Below, piece after piece: positions 1 to 5,600 of a stretch of DNA of 8,040 nt; position 1 is the stretch's first letter; every line of letters begins with the position of its first letter. The position numbers and the translations under genes are program-made. Origin of the DNA: an uncultured Pirellulaceae bacterium (lineage in GTDB: Bacteria > Planctomycetota > Planctomycetia > Pirellulales > Pirellulaceae); NCBI GenBank assembly GCA_947258905.1, contig CAMYKF010000748.1, positions 1-8,040 of the forward strand, given 5' to 3'. A model generated the notes under the pieces. The model worked only from the letters and a program-made list of their open reading frames with translations, searched no databases and was not told the origin of the DNA.

Positions 1-2
1 CG

Positions 3-161
3 GAATGCTCCAACGGTCAAGTCAAGTGTGTTTGCGATGACGGTCGCGTTCCCTGCGATTGCAACAACGGCAAGATTATGATGTCTTGCGGCTGCATGTC
101 CGGTCGCATCATGTGCGCCGAGTGCCGCGGCGCCGGCGTGATTAACGAGGATGGAGAGTGA
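3..161 (+). CDS. C-terminal end of a cysteine-rich (CxC-repeat, zinc-ribbon-like) protein, partial
   Basis: Only the last 52 residues are inside the window; the frame is open to the left edge and ends at TGA 159-161. The fragment contains nine cysteines in a regular pattern: a CxC pair, then a turn with Gly (NG, DG, NG, SG), then another CxC. It reads CSNGQVKC, VCDDGRVPC, DCNNGK..SC, GCMSGRIMC and finally AECRGAGVI. The last unit resembles the CxxCxGxG unit of the DnaJ zinc-finger domain, so binding of zinc (or another metal) through paired cysteines is likely. No catalytic domain is visible and I do not recognise the full protein. A DnaJ-type zinc domain normally uses CxxCxGxG throughout, so this is not a canonical DnaJ. 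The gene is convergent with prc. Coding status rests on the strict periodicity of Cys and Gly and on the other two plus frames being closed. Confidence 0.6.
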   Translation, partial: ECSNGQVKCVCDDGRVPCDCNNGKIMMSCGCMSGRIMCAECRGAGVINEDGE

Positions 162-176
162 CAGCTACGCAGGATG

Positions 177-200
177 GGACCATTGTCCGGACCATTGTCC
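177..200. repeat. Tandem duplication of a 12-mer
   Basis: GGACCATTGTCC occurs twice head to tail (177-188 and 189-200), 15 nt after the stop codon of the cysteine-rich gene. The unit is itself nearly palindromic (GGAC...GTCC arms), so each copy could form a small hairpin or a protein-binding site. Two perfect copies may simply reflect replication slippage. Confidence 0.85.
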
Positions 201-263
201 CGTTCACTCGTGTGGCTGAGCCAAAACAATGCGTCTGGCGCGGCACTCTTGTGCTGCACCCGC

Positions 264-294
264 AAAAAAAAACGCCCCGTTTAACGGGGCGTTT
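264..294 (-). terminator. Rho-independent terminator for prc
   Basis: Positions 270-280 (AAACGCCCCGT) pair perfectly with 284-294 (ACGGGGCGTTT) around a 3-nt loop. On the minus strand the stem is followed by an uninterrupted run of T (complement of the nine A at 264-272, three of them in the stem). It lies about 33 nt past the prc stop codon, which fits a classic intrinsic terminator. Read from the plus strand, the hairpin has only three T after it, so it would stop the convergent cysteine-rich gene less efficiently. Confidence 0.93.
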
Positions 295-326
295 GCTCGT
301 TGTCAGGCAAAATTTCTGTGCCGCAA

Positions 327-2396
327 TTAGTTGTTGTTGGCCAGCGGTGTACCGGTCAGAACCCGCACGTAATCGGCGGCAATACTCAGGACCTCATCCA
401 GATAGAAATCGCGTTCGATTTCGGTGCTGGTGTGATTGACCTGGCCCTCAATCGCTTTTTCATCTTCCTTGTCGGCGTCCAGTTCAGAACGGCGTTCGTT
501 AAACGCCTCGGCGTTCAGCGGCACGGAGTTCTCTTCCTTTTGCTCCACATAGCGGGCAATTCGCCGCACTTGACGCTGGAATTCATCCGATTGTGATACT
601 CGCTCGCCGGACCGCTCGGTCAACTTGCGAATCAGATCAATATTCGTCTGATTCATGGCCGGATAGTCGGCTTCGGCGACCCGGTCGAATTCCACCGGGT
701 ATTCGAGATCCGATTCGCTCACATCCATGTGATCGGTGATGGACGGCAACACGATATCCGAAAGGACACCACGTTTCTGGGTGCTGTCGCCGTTGGGACG
801 GTAAAACTGCGAGATCGTGATCTTGAGCGCTCCCAGCGAAGGCGGTGCGTTGCGAGTCTGCAACAGCACCTCGGCCAGGTTCAGCATCGTTTGAACGGTG
901 CCCTTGCCATGCGTGGCGGTATCGCCAATGACCAGTCCGCGTTCATAATCCTGCACGGCACCGGCGAGAATTTCACTGGCGCTCGCGCTGAACTTGCTGG
1001 TCAGGACCACCAGCGGTCCTTCCCACGCCATTCCAAAATCATAGTCGTTCAGTTCCTCGATCTGGCCGTAGGGATCCTTGACCTGTACGACCGGACCTCG
1101 ATCGATGAACAGGCCGGTACAATCGACGGCTTCGGTCAGGCTGCCGCCGCCGTTTTTGCGCAAGTCCAGCACCACAGCATCGACGCCCTGGGTATTGAAT
1201 TCATCCAGAATCCGTTTCACGTCGCGAGTCGTGCTCTTGTAATCCGAGATGCCACGCGACCGGGCCTGCATGTCGGTGTAAAAGCTCGGCAGATCGATGA
1301 CGCCGATGCGATAGTTGGGACCGGGATCCTGCTCAACTTCGAAAATCTGGCCCTGGGCTTCGCTGTCTTTCAGTTCGATGCGTTCCCGCACGATGGAGAT
1401 CGTGTTGATATCGCCGGAACCCGGTGACATGACGCCAAGCCGCACCGTGGTACCGGCCTTGCCGCGAATCTTTTCCACGACATCGTCCAGCTTCATGTCC
1501 ACGATATCAATCATCTCGCCGTCGTCGCCCTGCCCCACGGCCACAATCTTGTCCTCGACCTTGATCTTGCCACTTTTGTCAGCAGCGCCGCCGGGCACAA
1601 TGCGGCGAATCACAGTCAGTCCGTCGTCGGTGGACTGCAGGGTGGCTCCGATGCCTTCCAGTTCCAGACTCATATTGATCTGGAAGTTCACATAGCTGGA
1701 ACGCGACATGTACGAGGTATGCGGATCAAAGCTGGTCGTGATCGCCGAGATATACATCTCGATCACGTCTTCGTTGTCGAATTGTTTCATGCGGTTGGCA
1801 AATGCGCGGTAGCGGTTGCCCAGCCTTTCTTCCGGCGTCTTGGCCGTGGGCGATTCGTTTTCGTCATCATTGCGGAAAACGAGCAAGTTGTACTTGATGC
1901 GTTTGCGCCAGCGGTCCTGAATTTCCCCGGCAGTTTCCGCGTACTGGATCATGTCGCGATCAGTAATCAGTTCTTCGTCAACCGTGTAGTCGTGTTCGGT
2001 CTGGATCAGTTCATTGGCCAGTTTGACACGCTCGTCAATCCGTTCGAGGAAGCGGCTGAATATCTGGAAGGCTGCCTCGTAATCGCCGTCTTTCAGCATG
2101 TCGTCCAGCACCGTGCTGTACTTGTCCTGAAACTCATCCACGTCCGACTTCATGAAGTACACCTTCATGGGGTCGAGGTTCTTCAGGAACATGTCCAGGG
2201 CACGCTGTGAAATGTCGTCGTTCAACTTGCGATTGGACAGGTGCTGTTGCATCAAGCGGGCGACGATCTGGGAAATCCGTCGTTCCTGCCGGGTCGGTTT
2301 GCCGAAGTCATCGGCCACCAGGCTGGCTGACAGAAATCCGAAAACCAGGGTGAGGCACAGGATGCGTCGCATGGCGGTTGGGGAGAAATGCAACAT
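327..2396 (-). CDS. prc: Tail-specific carboxy-terminal processing protease (Prc/Tsp, peptidase family S41)
   Basis: This is a periplasmic serine protease of the Prc/CtpA family. In E. coli Prc trims or degrades envelope proteins from their C-termini, including penicillin-binding protein 3 and the cell-wall hydrolase MepS. The 689-residue length matches long Prc proteins rather than the ~400-residue CtpA type. Visible parts: a hydrophobic signal peptide (about residues 9-28, probable cleavage after SLVA); an N-terminal Prc helical domain (35-235); a PDZ domain (about 243-325) for substrate tails; the S41 catalytic core (about 360-555) with DLRKNGGGSL, SASASE and HGKGTVQ; and a C-terminal Prc domain (about 560-680). 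By alignment from memory with E. coli Prc, the Ser/Lys dyad is S472 and K498; the Ser-Lys spacing is one residue longer here. The ATG at 2396 is chosen because AGGA lies 9 nt upstream. M9 is an alternative start giving a more typical signal peptide, but it lacks an RBS. The gene is divergent from the sigma54 activator and ends in TAA before a strong terminator. Confidence 0.95.
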   Translation of the reverse strand: MLHFSPTAMRRILCLTLVFGFLSASLVADDFGKPTRQERRISQIVARLMQQHLSNRKLNDDISQRALDMFLKNLDPMKVYFMKSDVDEFQDKYSTVLDDMLKDGDYEAAFQIFSRFLERIDERVKLANELIQTEHDYTVDEELITDRDMIQYAETAGEIQDRWRKRIKYNLLVFRNDDENESPTAKTPEERLGNRYRAFANRMKQFDNEDVIEMYISAITTSFDPHTSYMSRSSYVNFQINMSLELEGIGATLQSTDDGLTVIRRIVPGGAADKSGKIKVEDKIVAVGQGDDGEMIDIVDMKLDDVVEKIRGKAGTTVRLGVMSPGSGDINTISIVRERIELKDSEAQGQIFEVEQDPGPNYRIGVIDLPSFYTDMQARSRGISDYKSTTRDVKRILDEFNTQGVDAVVLDLRKNGGGSLTEAVDCTGLFIDRGPVVQVKDPYGQIEELNDYDFGMAWEGPLVVLTSKFSASASEILAGAVQDYERGLVIGDTATHGKGTVQTMLNLAEVLLQTRNAPPSLGALKITISQFYRPNGDSTQKRGVLSDIVLPSITDHMDVSESDLEYPVEFDRVAEADYPAMNQTNIDLIRKLTERSGERVSQSDEFQRQVRRIARYVEQKEENSVPLNAEAFNERRSELDADKEDEKAIEGQVNHTSTEIERDFYLDEVLSIAADYVRVLTGTPLANNN

Positions 2397-2405
2397 TACA
2401 GTGGT

Positions 2406-2409
2406 TCCT
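2406..2409 (-). promoter_or_regulatory. Ribosome binding site of prc
   Basis: The minus strand reads AGGA here, with 9 nt to the ATG at 2396. This decides for the first ATG over the one eight codons later, whose upstream sequence is pyrimidine-rich with no purine-rich box. Confidence 0.55.
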
Positions 2410-2522
2410 GGGGTTTTTTGACTTGGTGACAGGCCACCCGTGGCAGCCTATTTTGTCTGCTTTGTCGGGAAATCGCTAGAATAGTAAGGGGTTGAAAAGG
2501 GTGGGGCAAGGTCGGTTTGCCC

Positions 2523-2588
2523 GCCTGCAAATCAGGCTTGCGGTCGGCAAATCTGCGGAATTCGCAGTCGTTTTGTGAATCCGGATTC
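2523..2588. promoter_or_regulatory. Cluster of small palindromes and a spaced direct repeat in the divergent intergenic region
   Basis: The cluster contains three inverted repeats in a row. GCCTG-CAAAT-CAGGC is at 2523-2537, CTGCG-GAATT-CGCAG at 2553-2567, and the perfect 12-bp palindrome GAATCCGGATTC at 2577-2588. In addition GCAAATC occurs as a direct repeat at 2527-2533 and 2547-2553, 20 bp apart, about two helical turns on the same DNA face. These could be operator half-sites for a DNA-binding regulator. If prc is transcribed from the sigma54 site at 2655-2670, they would instead be successive hairpins in its long leader RNA. No known operator is recognised. Apart from these sites and the two promoters, 2397-2745 holds no gene I can support. 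Confidence 0.4.
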
Positions 2589-2654
2589 GGGCCTGGCAGT
2601 CATTAGACACCGCGGGGATTCAAAACTTGCCGGTATTCCACGGATCGAACCATT

Positions 2655-2670
2655 AGCATGAGGCGTGCCA
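2655..2670 (-). promoter_or_regulatory. Candidate sigma54 (-24/-12) promoter directed toward prc
   Basis: Read on the minus strand, the site is TGGCACGCCTCATGCT. Against the sigma54 consensus TGGCACG-N4-TTGCW the -24 half is perfect. The -12 half differs only in its first T, and the invariant GG and GC are correctly spaced. Transcription would start near 2644 and run into prc (ATG at 2396), giving a leader of roughly 250 nt. The divergent neighbour is itself a sigma54 activator, which strengthens the case. The site overlaps nothing coding if the activator starts at 2746. No enhancer site is identified. Confidence 0.6.
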
Positions 2671-2673
2671 GGC

Positions 2674-2705
2674 TTGTCATTTCCGGCACCGCTTGAGGTT
2701 ATAAT
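2674..2705 (+). promoter_or_regulatory. Candidate sigma70-type promoter of the sigma54 activator gene
   Basis: A perfect TATAAT -10 box lies at 2700-2705. The best -35 candidate is TTGTCA at 2674-2679 (five of six), but the 20-bp spacer is longer than the preferred 16-18 bp, so the -35 assignment is weak. Transcription would begin around 2712, leaving about 34 nt before the GTG at 2746. The site sits only 3 bp beyond the sigma54 element that faces the other way, so the two divergent promoters are nearly overlapping. Confidence 0.5.
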
Positions 2706-2745
2706 ACACTTTTCTTTTCGCCAACGTTCAAAATTCCCCCGAACA

Positions 2746-4575
2746 GTGCCTGCCTATCTCCTGATGAATGCCGGACTGCGTGCCGGCTCACGCTATCGCC
2801 TCGATGAGGGTGAACAGAACCTGCTGGGTCGCGACTGGGACTGCGGAGTCGTATTGAATGACCCGCAATGTTCCCGGGTACACGCCGCCATCTATACCGA
2901 TGAAGGTGCCTGGTGGATCCGTGACAATGGCAGCAGCAACGGCACCTATGTCAACGGTCAACGCATCGATCAGGCCCAGCTGGTCGAGGGCACGGAAATC
3001 CGGTTGGGCTCCAGCGCATTTACGTTTGCCACGGAAATGGATGTCAAACACCCGGACGAAACCGTCGCCGACGAAGCCACCGGCCAGACGCTGATCCTGG
3101 ACGAGCGGTTTGATTCGCGCGAGACCGGACAATACACGCTGGAATTCCTGCACGATCACAAAAGTGGCGGTGACTTCTTTTTTCTGTTTCAGCTATCCGT
3201 GAAGTTGCTCAGCGTCGACCGTCCCGACGAGGTTGTGGAACTGTGCGTGTCGCGGCTGGCCGAACGCACCCGCGCCACGGTGGCCGGGTTCATGTGGGTC
3301 ACCGACCACGGCCAGTTGCAGCCCAAAGTGGTCTTTCCCCACGACGAATCAGGCAAACTGGAACTGAATGAAAATCTGACCCAGCGTGTGGTCAAGAACA
3401 AACACGTGATCCGCATCGAACACGGCACATCACAGCATGGCGGCAAGGGATTTGCCGATTCCATTTGCATTCCGCTGATTCAGGACAACGAAACGATCGG
3501 CGCGTTGCACCTGTACCGGCAGAAAAGCACTTTCCATAACGGTCATTTCAAGCTGGCCAGTTCGGTGGCCAACATCATGATCCGTTCGCTCAAGCGAGCC
3601 AATCGCCAGGCCACCATGGAAGCCGACCACCAGCGACTGGTGTCCGCGTCCGCCGACACCGACGAGCTGATCGCCGACAGCGAGCCGATGCAAACGCTCA
3701 AGTCCAAGATCACGCGTATCGCCCGGGCTTCCGGCTGCGTGCTGGTGCGCGGCGAAAGCGGCAGCGGCAAGGAACTGGTCGCACGAGCCCTTCACAAATC
3801 CAGCAACCGCGGCGATCGACCGATGCTCAGCGTCAACTGTGCGGCCATTCCCCGCGATCTGATGGAGAGCCAGTTGTTCGGTCACAAGAAAGGCGCCTTT
3901 ACCAGCGCCGAAAGCGACCACGCGGGCTGGTTCCAGCAAGCGGACCTGGGCACGCTGTTTCTGGACGAAGTGGGCGAGTTGACGCTGGAAGGCCAGGCCA
4001 AGCTGTTGCGTATCCTCGAGGGTCACCCCTTCCTGCCGGTTGGTGGTACGGAGGAAATCACGGTCGATGTCCGCGTGATTTGCGCCACCAATCGTGACTT
4101 GCGCGAGTTCGTGGCGGAAAAGCGGTTTCGCGAAGACCTGTTTTACCGGCTTAGCGTATTTGAATTGATGATCCCGCCGTTACGCGATCGCGGCAGCGAT
4201 GTGGAAATGCTGATCCATCACTTCCTCGACCACTTCAAGCACCGGCATGGCCGACCGGACCTGAATCTGTCCGACGAGGCCCTGTCCCGCATGTTGTCAT
4301 TCCAGTGGCCCGGCAACGTTCGTCAATTACGCAATGTGATCGACAGCGCGGTGGTAATGGCCGAAGGCGAGGAGATCACGATCGATGATCTGGGCATTCG
4401 CGAAAACAGCAGTGGCGAACTGGAATCTCTCAAAATCGATTTTTGGGAACGCAAGTTGATCAAGGAAGCGCTCAGCCGCACCCGCGACAACGTGCCCAAG
4501 GCCGCCGCCCTGCTGGGCATCAGCCGCGCCACGCTGTACCGCAAAATCGACGAATATTCGATCGAACGCAAATAA
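2746..4575 (+). CDS. FHA-GAF sigma54-dependent transcriptional activator (AAA+, Fis-type HTH)
   Basis: This is a cytoplasmic enhancer-binding protein that uses ATP hydrolysis to open sigma54-RNA polymerase promoters. With GTG 2746 as residue 1 it has 609 residues. An FHA domain (2-95) with LLGR, SRVH and SSNGTYVNG is expected to bind phosphothreonine. A GAF-like sensor domain follows (about 148-283). The AAA+ domain (about 306-545) has Walker A GESGSGKE (336-343), the sigma54-contact loop GAFTSA (383-388), Walker B LFLDE (D407, E408), sensor I N449, arginine fingers R462 and R468, and sensor II WPGNVR (R526). A Fis-type HTH (583-604) ends the protein. There is no response-regulator receiver domain. 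The frame is open upstream to GTG 2665, but that start would lie ahead of the TATAAT box. The FHA fold begins right at PAYLLMNAG, so GTG 2746 is preferred (ATG 2764 is possible); no clear Shine-Dalgarno precedes it. The glycine-to-serine change in the normally GAFTGA loop is notable. The target genes are unknown; divergent prc is the best candidate. Confidence 0.93.
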   Translation: MPAYLLMNAGLRAGSRYRLDEGEQNLLGRDWDCGVVLNDPQCSRVHAAIYTDEGAWWIRDNGSSNGTYVNGQRIDQAQLVEGTEIRLGSSAFTFATEMDVKHPDETVADEATGQTLILDERFDSRETGQYTLEFLHDHKSGGDFFFLFQLSVKLLSVDRPDEVVELCVSRLAERTRATVAGFMWVTDHGQLQPKVVFPHDESGKLELNENLTQRVVKNKHVIRIEHGTSQHGGKGFADSICIPLIQDNETIGALHLYRQKSTFHNGHFKLASSVANIMIRSLKRANRQATMEADHQRLVSASADTDELIADSEPMQTLKSKITRIARASGCVLVRGESGSGKELVARALHKSSNRGDRPMLSVNCAAIPRDLMESQLFGHKKGAFTSAESDHAGWFQQADLGTLFLDEVGELTLEGQAKLLRILEGHPFLPVGGTEEITVDVRVICATNRDLREFVAEKRFREDLFYRLSVFELMIPPLRDRGSDVEMLIHHFLDHFKHRHGRPDLNLSDEALSRMLSFQWPGNVRQLRNVIDSAVVMAEGEEITIDDLGIRENSSGELESLKIDFWERKLIKEALSRTRDNVPKAAALLGISRATLYRKIDEYSIERK

Positions 4576-4590
4576 CCGTTCGCTCAGCCT

Positions 4591-4698
4591 TTGCTGCTTG
4601 TCAGTCTCGGAGAGACTGACCTACGGTAGCCGGGTCTCTCCGAGACCCGGAGAAATCCTGTTCAAATTGCTGCCTGTCAGTCTCGGAGAGACTGACCT
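4591..4698. repeat. REP-like cluster of three palindromes in alternating orientation
   Basis: Three perfect 21-nt hairpins follow the activator gene. Unit A1 (4600-4620) has stem GTCAGTCTC, loop GGA. Unit B (4630-4650) has stem CCGGGTCTC, loop TCC. Unit A2 (4676-4696) is identical to A1. The 13-nt core of B is the reverse complement of the core of A, so the order is forward-reverse-forward, as in bacterial interspersed mosaic elements. A1 and A2 lie in 32-bp direct repeats (4591-4622 and 4667-4698) that match at 31 positions and are 44 nt apart. Outer stem bases differ between A and B, but pairing is kept on both sides, which points to selection on structure or to a family of related palindromes. 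None is followed by a T-run, so intrinsic termination is doubtful. The rest of the intergenic stretch to 4874 shows only short chance-level hairpins (for example TTGCC-TGA-GGCAA at 4831-4843) and no supportable gene. Confidence 0.85.
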
Positions 4699-4874
4699 GC
4701 CGTGCAATATTCGCTGTCCTGCCATCAACCCGATGTGGTTTGCAAACGACGCACCAGAAATTCTGACGGCAGAAATTGTCTTTGATTGGCGTCGAGACTA
4801 CGCACCCATTGCCTGCACACCAATTCATGATTGCCTGAGGCAACCGCTTAACGTTCGCATATTCATACCGACAA

Positions 4875-5585
4875 TTACGCCGCCTTGCGGCGCGGTGCCA
4901 GGCGGGATCCGCTGAGTGACTCGATGATTGGTTCGATGCCGCGGACGTGAACGTCCTGTTGCGGGAAAGCGATCTCGATGTGTTGGTCGCGGAATTCGCG
5001 ATCAATGGCCATGTGCAACTGGTGCACAATCTCCGGATAATGATCGCGATTGGGGATGTGTACGCGCAGTTCGAAGTCCAGGCAACTATCGCCGAATTTG
5101 CTGAAAATGACTTCCGGTCTTGGTTCCGACAACACCATGGGGTGTTCGCGCGCCACTTTCAGCAACGAGTTTTGCGCCAGCATTGTGTCCGAGCCATAGG
5201 CGATGCCCACGGGCACGACAATCCGCGTCACCGAATCAGTCAGCGTCCAGTTGATCACATCATCAGTGATGAATTTTTTGTTGGGTACAATCAATTCGCG
5301 GCGGTCATAATCCATGATCATGGTGGCCCGCAATTGCATCCGCGTGACAAAGCCCGTCGTCCCGTTTACGGTCACCAGGTCACCGACGCGTATAGGACGT
5401 TCCAGCAGAATGATGATGCCGCAAACGAAGTTGGCAAAGACTTCCTGCAAGCCAAATCCCAGTCCCACACCCATGGCAGCTACCAGCCATTGCACACTGC
5501 TCCAGCTGAAACCCAGGGACTGGCAGGCAATCATGACTCCCACCGCGGCCACCAGGTAACGACATACGATCGAAATGGCGTACAT
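4875..5585 (-). CDS. MscS-family mechanosensitive channel, C-terminal pore and beta domain (downstream part of an interrupted gene)
   Basis: These 236 residues are the channel-forming C-terminus of a large MscK/MscM-type protein, which releases solutes when membrane tension rises under hypoosmotic shock. There is one membrane helix (about 2-25) and then the pore-lining helix with the Gly/Ala-rich LVAAMGVGLGFGLQEVFANFVCGIIILLE (written here by its span, 34-62). The MscS beta domain follows with ERPIRVGD, RATMIMDYDRRELIVPN and INWTLTD, and then the alpha/beta C-terminal domain (about 120-210). The gene ends in TAA. The reading frame is the same as that of the upstream 5598-8039 part and is separated from it only by a TGA and four codons (DRGV). 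The ATG at 5585 lacks a good Shine-Dalgarno sequence and would start inside the conserved linker. It is therefore more likely the tail of one protein than a free-standing gene. A GC hairpin (CGCCGC-CTT-GCGGCG, 4878-4892) overlaps the last codons, without a T-run. Confidence 0.85.
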   Translation of the reverse strand: MYAISIVCRYLVAAVGVMIACQSLGFSWSSVQWLVAAMGVGLGFGLQEVFANFVCGIIILLERPIRVGDLVTVNGTTGFVTRMQLRATMIMDYDRRELIVPNKKFITDDVINWTLTDSVTRIVVPVGIAYGSDTMLAQNSLLKVAREHPMVLSEPRPEVIFSKFGDSCLDFELRVHIPNRDHYPEIVHQLHMAIDREFRDQHIEIAFPQQDVHVRGIEPIIESLSGSRLAPRRKAA

Positions 5586-5596
5586 GACGCCGCGGT
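5577..5596 (-). other. Hairpin just downstream of the in-frame TGA
   Basis: In the minus-strand mRNA the sequence GGCGT-CATGT-ACGCC (5591 down to 5577) forms a 5-bp GC-rich stem that begins 6 nt after the TGA. A mutually exclusive alternative pairs ACCGCGGC at 5596-5589 with GCCGCGGT at 5549-5542 (mRNA sense), enclosing 39 nt. Either could matter for readthrough or reinitiation, but stems of this size occur by chance in GC-rich coding sequence. Confidence 0.3.
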
Positions 5597-5597
5597 C

Positions 5598-5600
5598 TCA
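5598..5600 (-). other. In-frame TGA interrupting the MscK/MscM-like channel gene
   Basis: The minus strand reads ...CTG GAA AGG CTG CCC TGA GAC CGC GGC GTC ATG TAC GCC..., that is LERLP-stop-DRGVMYAI, with no shift of frame. From memory, the matching stretch of E. coli MscM is LSRLNMRQGASYAI. It aligns residue for residue, with the TGA at the place of a single hydrophobic residue. No residue is gained or lost, so this is a codon substitution, not an indel. Whether it is a mutation, a sequencing error or a recoded codon cannot be decided here. Confidence 0.9.

Noticed and set aside
729..1427. Long plus-strand reading frame opposite prc
   Set aside because: It lies wholly antisense to the conserved PDZ/S41 domains of prc and has no recognisable domain. 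It is a shadow of GC-rich coding sequence.
2439..2456. Second sigma54-like site on the plus strand beginning TGGCA
   Set aside because: After TGGCA the -12 half is off (TTTGT instead of TTGCW), so the essential GC is missing.
2665..2745. Longer start (GTG 2665) for the sigma54 activator
   Set aside because: It would add 27 residues with no domain, begin upstream of the TATAAT box and overlap the sigma54 site. The FHA fold begins right after GTG 2746.
4591..4698. CRISPR array
   Set aside because: There are only two direct copies, the intervening 44 nt contain an inverted version of the same palindrome, and no cas gene is present. The structure fits REP-like elements.
4878..4892. Terminator for the channel gene
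   Set aside because: The CGCCGC/GCGGCG hairpin lies before the stop codon and is not followed by a T-run. It is probably a by-product of Arg/Ala codons.
4598..4915. Possible small gene over the intergenic repeats
   Set aside because: It consists of translated palindromes and intergenic sequence, has no RBS, and overlaps the end of the channel gene.
5598..5600. Selenocysteine at the in-frame TGA
   Set aside because: The position corresponds to a hydrophobic residue in the family as I recall it, not to a cysteine. The stem-loop downstream is closer to the codon and smaller than a typical bacterial SECIS, and no redox motif is nearby.
5598..5600. TGA reassigned to Trp or Gly in this organism
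   Set aside because: About thirty tryptophans in the window use TGG, and this is the only in-frame TGA in more than 6 kb of coding sequence. A reassigned code would be expected to show many.
5577..5600. Frameshift or small deletion as the cause of the split
   Set aside because: Both parts are in the same frame and the spacing to the family linker is exact, so only a codon substitution is needed.
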